Assembly (NCBI RefSeq): GCF_018294505.1
Contig: NC_057797.1
Location: 128,714,051 to 128,778,050 of the forward strand
DNA from: Triticum aestivum
Taxonomy: Eukaryota; Streptophyta; Magnoliopsida; Poales; Poaceae
DNA length: 64,000 nt
Direction: 5' to 3'
Part shown: positions 34,782 to 45,453 of the stretch, one piece after another
How positions within the stretch are numbered: position 1 is the stretch's first letter
Layout of the letters: every line of letters starts with the position of its first letter
Notes under the pieces: model-generated
Told to the model about the DNA's origin: nothing
What the model saw: only the letters and a program-made list of their open reading frames with translations
Databases searched by the model: none
Translations under genes and position numbers: made by a program

Positions 34782-35947
34782 TGTTGGTGCACAAAAGGAG
34801 GGGTCCTATTTTGTACCCCTTTACCTGTGCGCGGGCAGTTGGAGCCACGCCTGCGGCCACACCTTGCGGGGCAGAGGAAGGAAGCAAAGCTGCAACACAA
34901 CCAGAGCAACGCTAAGCCAGAAACACAAAGAGCAGAAGGGCGAGGTGAACTCCCCCGGCAAGGCCCTTGCCGGGGCAACCTCCACAGCCCCGGCAAGAAC
35001 CTTTCTGGGCAACTTGTCCAACACCAGTAGAGCCGCCACCCTTGAGCCCAAGAGTTCCTACACCATCAACCACTTTGGAACCGAGGTTTGGGAGGCACCT
35101 CCATGGTGGCATGCAAATCTTTGTGGAGACCAGAAGCACACAAGACTAGATGATAACCAGAAGACGACGATCCTCGGCAAGATCCTTGCCAAAGTTACCA
35201 TGAGACCCCTGGCAAGATCCTTGCCGGGGACGACCATGATGCCACCACAAGACCCTTGCCGGGGACCCGGCAAGACTCTTGCCGAAGACATCCGCGGGGC
35301 CGCAGCCAGGCCCGCATCTCCCAAGACTCCACCGTCGTTCCCATGCAGCTGCCAGCCCACCAGCTAGGCAGCCACCTGTGTGGCGATGTGCGGCCTTTAG
35401 GCCGACTCGGCAAGCACCTGCGTGGTGGCATGCAGATCTTCGTGAAGACTCTGCCACCGCACCAACTCAGCAGCCAGCTAGCGTGGTGCTACACACCTCG
35501 TCAGTTCGGACGGGCGTCGAAGCCAGGCGAAGTGATGACATCTGGGACGAGCTTCCTTGCCATCCCCGATAAAGCAAGAAGGGCACGTCGGCAGCGCATT
35601 AAATGTGTTTGTCCTACGGTGCTAAGAGATAGACTCGACTACTGTATAGCTTTCCACCTCATGTGTACCACTGTGGCAGCCCCTTTGACTATAAAAGGAG
35701 GCATGCGGCATACTGAGAGGGGATTCGGATTTTTTGGACCCTGCACGCCTTGTAGCTAGACCAAGAACACCAGCTAAATAGGAACCAGCAGGAGTAGGGT
35801 ATTACGCATCACTTGCGGCCCGAACCTGGATAAACCCCCCCTCCCCCTGTGTTAATCTCTCAATCCCGCTCTTTCCACAGCCCCGCGCCCGCCAACCGCA
35901 GCAAAAAGGGATTCCTCGTGATCCCATAGGTGTCGTTTCCCCCGATA
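34782..35947 (+). repeat. LTR of element F (about 1166 bp), Tat-like
   Basis: Starts TGTTGGTGCACAAAAGGAGG after a polypurine tract and ends near TGTCGTTTCCCCCGATA. TATAAAAG at 35690-35697 is followed by an R/U5-like segment containing GGAGTAGGGTATTACGC and CCCGAACCTGG, words common to Tat-lineage LTRs of grasses. U3 carries several GGCAAG/CTTGCC palindromes. The right end is judged from the switch to G-type sequence and is uncertain by a few bases. Confidence 0.6.
35690..35697 (+). promoter_or_regulatory. TATA box of F LTR
   Basis: TATAAAAG preceded by GACC-rich U3 and followed by the transcribed leader-like segment. Confidence 0.6.
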
Positions 35948-36145
35948 GTATTTCCCCAAAGAGGAAGGGATCATGCAGCACAGCAGCGGTAGGTATTTCC
36001 CTCAGATATGAAACCAAGGTTATCGAACCAGTAGGAGAACCAAGCAACACAACGTAAACAGCCCCTGCACACAAATAACAACACCTCGCAACCCGATGTA
36101 TTAAAGGGGTTGTCAATCCCTTTCGGGTAACGGCGCCAGAAACGG
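35948..36145 (-). mobile_element. Element G: leader with primer site
   Basis: About 200 bp inside the G LTR. Minus strand TGGCGCCGTTACCCGAAAGG (36138 downward) matches the tRNA-Asp site of A and D for its first ten bases and then diverges. The rest is non-coding leader, cut at 35947 where element F abuts. Confidence 0.55.
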
Positions 36146-37489
36146 TGTGTGGACGGGATAAAGTTGTAATAGATTGAATAAATAGATTGCAAATAAAATA
36201 AAGTGCAGCAAAGTATTTTTGGTTTTTTGGATTAATAGATCTGAAAATAAAAGCAAATAAAAACAAATCGCAAAGGCAAATAATATGAGAAAGAGACCCC
36301 GGGGCCGTAGGTTTCACTAGTGGCTTCTCTCGAGAAAAATATCAAATGGTGGGTGAACAAATCACTGTTGGGCAATTGATAGAACTTCAAATACTCGTGA
36401 CGATATACAAGGTATCACGTCCAAGATTAGTAGACCGACTCCTGCCTGCATCTACTACTATTACTCCACACATCGACCGCTATCCAGCATGCATCTAGTG
36501 TATTAAGTTCATGGAAAAAACGGAGTAATGTAATAAGAACGATGACATGATGTAGACAAGATCTATCTATGTAGAGATAGACCCCATCGTTTTATCCTTA
36601 GTAGCAACGATACGTACGTGTCGGTTCCCTTTATGTCACTGGGATCAAGCACCGTAAGATCGAACTCACTAGAAACCACCTCTTCCCATTGCAAGATAAA
36701 TAGATCAAGTTGGCCAAACAAAACCCAAATATCAGAGAAGAAATACGAGGCTATAAACAATCATGCATAAAAGAGATCAAAGAAACTCAAATACTTTCAT
36801 GGATATAAAAAGATAGATCTGATCATAAACTCAAAGTTCATCGATCCCAACAAACACACCGCAGAAGTGTTGCATCATATGGATCTCCAAGAGACCATTG
36901 TATAGAGAATCAAGAGAGAGAGAGAGGAAGCCATCTAGCTACTAACTACGGACCCGAAGGTCTACAAAGAACTACTCACGCATCATCGGAGAGGCCCCAA
37001 TGGAGGTGGTGAACCCCATCTAAGATGGTGTCTAGATTGGATCTGGTAGTTCTGGACTCTGCGGCGGCTGGATGAATATTTCATTGACTCCCCTAGGGTT
37101 ATGGGATTTTGGGGGTATTTACAGAGCAAAGAGGCGGTCTGGGGGCACCCGAGGTGGGCACAACCCACCAGGGCGCGCCTGGGCCTCCTGGCGCGCCCTG
37201 GTGGGTTGTGCCCCCCTCGGGGCACCCCCCCAAGTGCAGCCAAGCGTTGTGTTCTTTCTGGCCCATAAAAATTCTTCGTAAAGTTTCATGGCATTTGGAC
37301 TCCGTCTGATATTGATTTTTTGCGATGTAAAAAACACAGAAAAAACAGGAACTGGCACTTCGCACTATGTCAATAGGTTAGTACCAAAAAATGATATAAA
37401 ATGACTATAAAATGATTGTAAAACATCCAAGATTGATAATATAACAGCATGGAATAATAAAAAATTATAGATACATTGGAGACGTATCA
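36146..37489 (-). repeat. LTR of element G (about 1344 bp), Athila-like
   Basis: Minus strand starts TGATACGTCTCCAATGTATC and ends near CCGTCCACACA, seven bases before the primer site. It has a perfect 24-bp inverted repeat (37156-37179 and 37190-37213, 10-nt loop) lying 35 bp upstream of a TATA-like TGTAAATA (37116-37123, minus strand). No long coding frame is present. The element's remainder is outside the window, replaced on the left by element F. Confidence 0.7.
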
Positions 37490-38080
37490 AGGGTCTAATC
37501 CCCCCTCTAGACACCTCTTCTCGATCCTTTCAGCGTTTCACAACGCAGTTGATGTAGTCGAACTTCTTCTCACGTCAACCCATCAAGTACCGAAGGCATG
37601 ACACCTCCGCATTCTACACACGTTCAGCTCGATGACATTCCTCGCCTTCTTGATCCAGCAAGACGTCGAGGTAGTAGATGAGTTTCGTCAGCACGATAGC
37701 GTGGGACGGTGATGGTGAAGTGATCTCCGCAGGGCTTCGCATAAGCACTATGAAAATATGACCGGGGGTGTAAACAGTGGAGGTGGGCGCCGCACACGAC
37801 TAACAATTGATCTGGTGTGTGCTAGGCTCCCCCACATATATATAGGTGGCAGGGGAGGGGAGAGGCCAGGAGGAGGCGCCCCAAGTAGGACCGGATCCTA
37901 CTTGGGCTCCTCCCAAGCCGCACGCCCCCTGCCATATATGTCGGAGGGGGAAGGAAAGAGGGGGGAGAGGGAAGGAAGAGGGAATCCTATTGCACTCTTT
38001 CCTTTCCCTTCCCCTCTTTCCTTCTCCTCCTAGGCTGGCCCATATGGGGGGCGCACCAGCCCCTTATGGCTGGTGCGTTT
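37490..38080 (-). repeat. Copia LTR fragment H (Angela/BARE-like)
   Basis: Reverse-oriented LTR fragment recognised by its resemblance to LTR I next to it: the order CACGTTCAGCTCGATGACAT, CTTGATCCAGCAA, CAGGGCTTCGC, the ATATATAGG box near 37835, and a purine/pyrimidine hairpin region. It is cut on the left by G and on the right by LTR I, whose insertion duplicated CGTTT (38076-38080 on this side). No coding capacity. Confidence 0.7.
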
Positions 38081-39755
38081 TGTTGGGGAACGTAACATGC
38101 AATTCAAAAAAATTCCTACGCTCACGCAAGATCCATCTAGGAGATGCATAGCAACGAGAGGGGGAGAGTGTGTCCACGTACCCTCGTAGACCAAAAGCGG
38201 AAGCGTTAGGTTAACGTGGTTGATGTAGTCGAACGTATTCGCGATCCAACCAATCAAGTGCCGAATGTACGACACCTACGAGTTCAGAACACGTTCAGCT
38301 CGATGACATTCCTCGAACTCTTGATCCAGCAAAGTGTCGAGGGAGAGTTTCGTTAGCATGATGGCGTGGTGACGGTGATGGTGATGTGATCCATGCAGGG
38401 CTTCGCCTAAGCACTACGACAATATGACCGGAGGAGTAAACTGTGGAGGGGGGGCACCACACACGGCTAAGAAACAACTATTGTGCTTTGGGGTGCCCCC
38501 TGCCCCCGTATATAAAGGAGGAGGGGAGGAGGCCGGCCCTAGGGGCGTGCCCAAGTGGGGGGAAACCGACTAGGACTCCCAATCCTAGTCGCCCCACCCC
38601 TTTCCTTTCTTTCGGAGGGGGAAAGGGAAGGAGAGGGAGAGGGAGAGGGAGAAGGAGAAGGAGAAGGAAAGGGGGCACGCCCCCTCCCCTTGTCCAATTC
38701 GGACTCCCATGGGGGGGGCACCCCTTGCGGGCTCCCCTCTCTCCCCTATGGCCCATGTAAGCCTATTTCTTCCCCGGGGGGTTCCGATAACCTCCCGGTA
38801 CTCCAAAAAATACCCGTAATATTTTGGAACCATTTCGGTGTCCGAATACCATCGTCCAATATATCAATCTCTACCTCTCGACCATTTTGAGACTCCTCTT
38901 CATGTTCTTGATCTCATCCCGGACTCCGAACAATCTTCGGTCACCAAAACACATAACTCATAATACAAATCGTCATCGAGCGTTAAGCGTGTGGACCCTA
39001 CGGGTTCGAGAACTATGTAGACATGACTGAGACACATCTCCGGTCAATAACCAACAGCGGAATCTGGATGCTCATATTGGCTCCAACATATTCTACGAAG
39101 ATCTTTATCGGTCAAACTGCAATGACAACATACGTCATTCCCTTTGTGGTCGGTATGTTACTTTCCCGAGATTCGATCGTCGGTATCCTTATACCTAGTT
39201 CAATCTCGTTACCGGCAAGTCTCTTTACTCGTTCCATAATGCATCATCGCGCAACTAAATTATTAGTCACATTGCTTGCAAGGCTTATCATGATGTGCAT
39301 TACCGAGAGGGCCCAGAGATACCTCTCCGGTACTCGGAGTGACAAATCCTAATCTTGATCTATGCCAACCCAAAAAAACCTTCATGACACCTATAGATCA
39401 TCTTTATAATCACCTAGTTACATTGTGATGTTTCATAGCACACAAGGTGTTCCTCCGGTATTCGGGAGTTGCATAATCTCATAGTCAAAGGAATATGTAT
39501 AAGTCATGAAGAAAGCAATAGCAATGAAACTTAATGTTCATTCTGCTAAGCTAATGGGTGGTTCTTGTCCATCACATAATTCTCCTAATGATGTGATCCC
39601 GTTCATCAAATAACAACACATGTCTATGGTCTAGAAACTTAACCATCTTTGATTAATGAGCTAATCAAGTGGAGGCATACTAGGGACACTTTGATTTGAA
39701 TATGTATTCACACATGTATCAAGTTTTTGGTTAATACAATTCTAGCATGAATAAT
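38081..39755 (-). repeat. Copia LTR I (Angela/WIS/BARE-like), nearly complete
   Basis: Plus-strand left end TGTTGGGGAACGTAACATGC is the reverse complement of the usual 3' end of this family. The LTR continues to 39755, where element D interrupts it roughly 50-60 bp short of its other end. TATATAAAG-like sequence lies at 38508-38517 and a long purine run (GGGAGA and GGAGAA repeats) at 38618-38675. A minus-strand element would place its internal region beyond D, outside the window, so whether this is a solo LTR or a 3' LTR cannot be decided. Confidence 0.82.
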
Positions 39756-41385
39756 TGATACGTCTCCAATGTATCTATAATTTATGAAGTATTCATGCCA
39801 TGTTTACAACAATTTTATATGGTTTTGGTATGCTTTGCATGAAACTAACTCGGACTAACACGTTGTTTTCAGCAGAACTATCGTGGTGTTGTTTTTTGTG
39901 GAGAAATGAAAGTTCTCCAAATGAGCTGGATCTTTTTGATGATTTTTTTGGAACAAAAGCGGCCCCCGAAGCTTCATGGGAGGGCCAGAAGAGCCACGAG
40001 AAGGGCACAACCCACCAAGGTGAGCCTGGTGGGTCTGGCTTGCCCGGTGGGCTGTGCTCACCTCGAGGCCCATCTTTGCATGAAACCGACGCCAAAAATC
40101 CTATAAATAGAGAAACCATCAGAAATAACCCTAGATCAGAAGTTTCGCCGTTGCAAGGCTCTGTAGCCACCGAAAACCAATCTAGGCCCCATTCTAGCAC
40201 CCTACTAGAGGGGGGAATCATCTCCGGTGGCCATCTTCATCATCCCGTGGCCACCACGATGAGGAGGGAGTAGTCCACCCTCGAGGCTGAGGGTTTGTAC
40301 CAGTAGCTATGTGTTTAATTAATCTCTCTCTCTCTTGTGTTCTTGAGATGTCATGATCTTGATGTATCGCGGGCTTTGTTAATATAGTCGGATCATATGG
40401 TGTTTTCCCCTCTCTATTTTGTTGTGATGATTTGAGTTTTTCCCTTTGAGATTTCTTTGTTATCAGATTGAATACTTTTATGGATTTGAGAAAACTTGAT
40501 ATATGTCTTGCAGTTGAATACTCATGGTGACAATGAGGTAATCTATGAGTAGGGATTTGAGAACACTTGATGTATGTCTTGCAATTGAATACTCATGATT
40601 CACTTGATATGTGTTTTGGAACTCAACTTGCGGATTCCTGAGGTGACATTGGGGTAATCTATGAGTAGGGGTTGATGCACGTTCTTGTCTCTGCTTCTCC
40701 GGTAGAAATATTGGGGCACTCTTTGAAGTTCTTTGTGTTAGATTGAATATTATGAATCTGAATTTTCTTTGGTGTTATTTTAGTACGAACTCTTGGTTAG
40801 ATCGATCGGAAAGAATAGCTTTGTGTTATTTTAGTACGAACTCTAGGATAGATTGATCGAAAAGAATAGCTTTGAGGTGATTTCGTACCCTACAAACAAT
40901 TTCATCTTACTCCGCTAGATAGGAACTTTGGAGTGATTCTTCATTACGCATTGAGGGATGGTTATATGATCCAATTATATTAGCACTATTGAGAGATTAT
41001 ACTAGCGAAAGTATGGACCCTAGGCCTCATTTTCAAGCAATGCAATACCGTTTTCGTGCATGTTTACTATTTGCTACCTTGCTGTTTTTATTTATTCAGA
41101 TTATAAAAATATATTTCTGCCATCCATATTACACTTTTATCACCATCTCTTCGCCGAACTAGTGCACCTATACAATTTGCCATTGTATTGGGTGTGTTTG
41201 GGACACAAGAGATTTCTTGTATTTGAATGCAGGCTTGTTTGAGAGAGTCCATCTTCAGCCTACACCTCCCACGGATTGATAAACCTTAGGTCATCCACTT
41301 GAGGAAAATTGCTACTATCCTACAGAACTCTGCGCTTGGAGGCCTAACATGAGTCTACAATAATAAAGTTGCGTAGCAGACATCA
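39756..41385 (+). repeat. D LTR 1 (1630 bp)
   Basis: Starts TGATACGTCTCCAATGTATC and ends GTAGCAGACATCA. TATAAATA at 40102-40109; a GC-rich imperfect inverted repeat lies about 40004-40065, just upstream. A CT microsatellite sits at 40323-40335. Confidence 0.9.
40102..40109 (+). promoter_or_regulatory. TATA box of D LTR 1
   Basis: TATAAATA in the context AAAATCCTATAAATAGA, conserved in D LTR 2 (45801-45808) and D LTR 3 (63418-63425). Confidence 0.65.
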
Positions 41386-41395
41386 AGCTCTTTTC

Positions 41396-41475
41396 TTGCG
41401 CCGTTGCCGGGGAGGTTAGGTAAGAAGCACTCACATCCCGTCAACAAAGCTCTTCTGTGGCGCCGTTGCCGGGGA
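41396..41475 (+). other. Duplicated tRNA-Asp primer sites, D internal 1
   Basis: The first copy (41396-41413) reads TTGCGCCGTTGCCGGGGA, with one mismatch to tRNA-Asp. A second, perfect GGCGCCGTTGCCGGGGA follows about 61 bp downstream (about 41458-41474). Both are preceded by an AGCTCTT word and followed by GGTTAGG/GGTGAG, so a ~61-bp segment is duplicated. Internal copy 2 has the same pair. Confidence 0.8.
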
Positions 41476-41480
41476 GGTGA

Positions 41481-42489
41481 GTGCTTGAAAGCATATCTTT
41501 AGGTCTTGCAATCGAATCTTTTAGTTTCTTGTTTATCACTAGTTTGGTTTATAAAACAAAACTACAAAAAACGGAGTTGAGGTTGCATCATATTATTCAT
41601 CTTTATAAGGTATTTCGTGAGAATGATGGAACGAAAAATTGTGCTCAATTGATAGAAGAAGAATTCAATAAAAAATTTGGCATAAAATCTTTGAATGATG
41701 AGCATGATTGCAATGTTACTAGTATGAATTCTTTGAATATCCATGATGTTAATGATATGCAAAGCCATAAGCTTGGGGATTCTATGTTTGATGAAGATGA
41801 TATTTTTAAACCCCCAAGTTTTGATGTGCAAATTTGTTATAATGATTGCATGCCTCCTATTTATGATGATTATATTGATGAAAGTGGATTTGGAGAGGAC
41901 ATGACTTTATTTAATGATGAATCCACTATTTTGGAAGAGGCTTCAATTGACTATGATAACAAAGTTACTATCTATGATGATTATGGTGATGACATGTATG
42001 CTATAAAGAATAATGACAACCATGGAACTTGTCATCATGATTTTAATTTTCACTCCCATGATAGTTATTTTGTTGAGTTTGCTCCCACTAATATTTATGA
42101 GAATAAATTTGCTTATGTGGAGAGTAACAAAATTTCTATGCTTATGCATCATGAAAAGAATGATTTATGTGATAGTTATATTGTTGAATTCATTCATGAT
42201 GCATGCTACTGAAAATTATTATGAGGGAGAAACTTATGCTTGTAGGAATTGCAGTAATATCAAGTTTTCTCTCTATGTGTTGAAAGTTTTGAAGTTATGC
42301 TTGTTTTGCCTTACGATGCTAGTTGATTCTTGCTCCCATGAATTGTTTGCTCACAGAATCCCAATGCATAGGAAGTGGGTTAGGCTTAAATGTGCTTGCC
42401 ATGTGTGTCATGATGCTCTTGTTATGTTTCAATTCTTATCTTTTATGATAGCATCATTGAAACCATCATGCCTAGCTAAAAGGCATTAA
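41481..42489 (+). pseudogene. Acidic Asp/Asn-rich ORF of element D, internal copy 1
   Basis: Open from 41481 to a stop at 42212 (243 codons, counted from a GTG), then continuing in another phase to 42489 after a 4-bp (GCAT) duplication near 42202 that internal copy 2 lacks. No ATG precedes residue 81 in this frame, so the true start, or an earlier fusion to gag, is unclear. The middle is very acidic with Tyr (PPIYDDYIDESGFGEDM, ASIDYDNKVTIYDDYGDD), then FVEFAPTNIYENKFAYVES and LCDSYIVEFIHDA. The C-terminal ~70 residues are Cys/His/Leu-rich (VLKVLKLCLFCLTMLVDSCS, ending PSCLAKRH). No known domain recognised. A hairpin follows the stop. Conservation between copies suggests a real product once existed. 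Confidence 0.6.
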
Positions 42490-42498
42490 AAAAGCGCT

Positions 42499-42518
42499 TG
42501 TTGGGAGACAACCCAACA
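42499..42518 (+). repeat. Hairpin after the D ORF (copy 1)
   Basis: TGTTGGG AGACAA CCCAACA: 7-bp perfect stem with a 6-nt loop, ten bases after the ORF stop. The same stem occurs in internal copy 2 at 48157-48176 with one loop change. Confidence 0.65.
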
Positions 42519-45453
42519 CTTTTACCTACTGTTTTTGTGTTTTCACATGATTAAGCTACTGTAGTAATCATGTTTTATAGCTTTCATTTCAATAAAGTGC
42601 CAAGTAAAGCCTTTGGGATGCTCTACGGTGATAGTTGAATTGATCTTGCTTAAAAACAGAAACTTTTGTGCTCAGGAAAATAATTCTCATTTTTAATAGA
42701 AGCATGATAAATAATGATTCTTTTTGAAGCAGATTAATAGACAAATTGCCCAGGTTTTCCTAAATTTTCAGAATTTTTGGAGTAACATAAGTATGGTTGG
42801 AGTACAGATTACTAAAGACAGTTCTGTTTTTGACAGATTCTGTTTTCAATGCATAGTTTGCTTGTTATCTAGTTTCTATGGATTATATTGCTCAATATAA
42901 ATTGTGGAAATGATATGCTACAATATGCATTGTGTGAGAAAAATTATTAATCTTGTCTTTGACAGTACCAAAGTGAAATGGTTTGCTCTTTATCATACTA
43001 ACCTATCTCACGAAGTTCCATTAAGTTTTGTGTGATTGAAGTTTTCAAGTTTTGGGTGAGATGTCGATATGAGGAGAATAAGGAGTGACAAGACACTAAG
43101 CTTGTGGAATCCCAAGGCACTCCAAGTTAATATATAAGGAAGATCCAAGCAACTAAGCTTGGGGATGCCCCGGAAGGCATCCCCTCTTTCGTCTCCAACA
43201 TTATCGGTAACCTCACTTGGAGCTATGTTTTCATTTGTCAGATGATATGAGTTTTGCTTCGAGTATCATTTTATTTTGTTAGGATTTGCTTTATGTTATT
43301 TAGAATAATGTTTTGCATCTTTTATTTCAATAAAAGTGGCAATGATAGCCTTTGCCATGCTTATTTTGCAAGTATACATGTTGCTGTTTGAAAACAGAAA
43401 GTTTACCATTGTTGCAAAAATTCCCTTGAAAAGTCAGACTGTGATAAAATGTTGAATTTTTTTGAAAAATAAGCTCGGATAAATTTTGTACACTGTGGTA
43501 AATTTTCATAATCTTTGGAGTTTAATAAGTATTGATACTCTTGCATTCTTTACAGACTGTACTGTTTTGGCAGGTTGCGGTTATCTTTGCATTGTTTGCA
43601 TATGTTTGCTTGTTTAATGATTCTATTTGAGGATAGGAGTATTAAATATGCAGAGGCATTTAGTATGCAATGTTGAATAATAATTTTAGTGATTTGCTAC
43701 AGTAGAGAATGATAAGGGTTTTGCATTGGTTTATACTAACTTAACTCACGAGTTCTTGTTGAGTTTTGTGTGGATGAAGCTTTTGAGATTTAGGAAAACC
43801 TTGATATGTGAGGAATTAAGGAGACACAAAAGCTCAAGCTTGGGGATTCCCAAGGCACTCCAAGATAATATTTCATGAAGTCTCAAGCATTTAAGCTTGG
43901 GGATGTCCCGGTAGGCATCCCACCTTTCTTCTTCAACAATTATCGGTTAGTATCGGTTGAGCCTAAGTTTTTGCTTCTAGACATGATGTGTGCTATTATT
44001 GGAATGACATTTTATTTTGTTTTTGCTTGCTGTTTTAATAAAATACTTAGATCTGAAAGTTTTTAAATAAGAGAGAGTCCTCAAATAGCTACCCATTTAC
44101 ATAACTACCTGCTTGATCTTCACTTGTATCTTTTTGGAGTAGCTTGTCATTTACTCTTGTGCTTCACTTATATCCTATGAGTAAATAGTTGAATGAGTTG
44201 AATACCATGAAGTTGAAATTATATCATTTCTAGTGGTAGCTTCACATTGGGTTTAGAAAGTGAAATCTTTTGAAGTTTGACAATCACTATATTGGTCATA
44301 CAAGCAATTCATGAATAATTAGTATAAGGAAGAGAACTTTCACATGCAAATACACTATCTTGGAAATCTTTTGTGATTGTGAGATCCCATCAAAATATTA
44401 TATGCCAAAATTGTTGACGTTGGACAAAGAAGACAACGTAATGGTTTATGTTTGTTCATATTCACATAGAAGTTATATTGTATAGATTCTTCAACATGTG
44501 GTGCTTGCCCCCATCTTTGCTAGCCAAAAATTATGCACCAAGTAGAGATACTACTTGTGCATCCAAAAACACTTAAACCCAAATCTTATTTTCAAGAGTC
44601 CACCATACCTACCTAAGGATTGAGCAAGATCCTTCAAGTAAGTTGCCATCGGTACAATAAGGCAATAAGAATTTCTTCTATAAGTGTTCGATCATTTAGT
44701 GTAAGAGAAAATTGAGCGTTGTACGAACTTGTGATGGCAAAGAATAAAAGCGACAGACTGCATAATAAAGGTTGCTATCATAAGGGTCAATATAACGTGA
44801 CGTTCTTTTGCACTAAGGGGTTGAGAATACAAATAAATAAGCGCATGGTAACCTCTGGTTCCCTCTGCGAAGGGCCTATCTTTTACTTTTCAGTATTTAC
44901 TTTTATGCAAAGAGTCAAAGTTTTTATCTCTATTCCCTTTTTATTTTTCTCTTTGGCAAGCATCATGTGGTGAGGAAAGATCTAGGCACATATATCCAGT
45001 TGGATATGGGTAGCATGAGTTATCATTGTTGACATCACCCTTGAGGAGTTGGGAGGCAAAACAATAAGCCCATATCTTTCTATGTGTCTGGTTGAACCGT
45101 TTTGCTCATGTATATGCGGTGAGTGTTAGCAATCATAGAAGACTATATGATGGTTGAGTATGTGGAGCTCTTACTTAAACTTTGTTGAATAAGTTGAATT
45201 GAAATTGCTTGGTGACTGAGAACATAGGTTGTTGACTTTCAAGAGAAATCATTGTTTGAACCTTAACATGTGAATTGGTTGCTACTTTAACATGAGAAAT
45301 TTTATGAGAAAGAATTGTTGTTTTCATGCTAGGAAAAGTGATTGAAATTATCACTGATCAAACTTATGGACTTTTCTAGCATTTAGACTTCATAAATTAT
45401 TTCTTTTATCATTTACCTACTCGAGGACGAATAGGAATTAAGCTTGGGGATGC
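42519..45453 (+). other. Non-coding 3' part of D internal copy 1
   Basis: 2.9 kb without a credible gene. It contains hairpins of the form GGGGATGCC CCGGAA GGCATCCCC (43161-43184, perfect 9-bp stem; a weaker one at 43900-43922), repeated AAGCTTGGGGAT words, and from about 44390 a block homologous to the 3' non-coding region of element A in opposite orientation. It ends with the polypurine tract AAGCTTGGGGATGC (45440-45453) directly before LTR 2. Confidence 0.65.

Noticed and set aside
34603..35367. 254-codon plus-strand frame in the F LTR
   Set aside because: Composed of LTR palindromes and starting before the LTR boundary; no domain, low-complexity Pro/Thr composition.
33968..35947. CACTA-type DNA transposon suggested by repeated palindromes
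   Set aside because: No CACTA termini or transposase; a polypurine tract, TG start and TATA box fit an LTR better.
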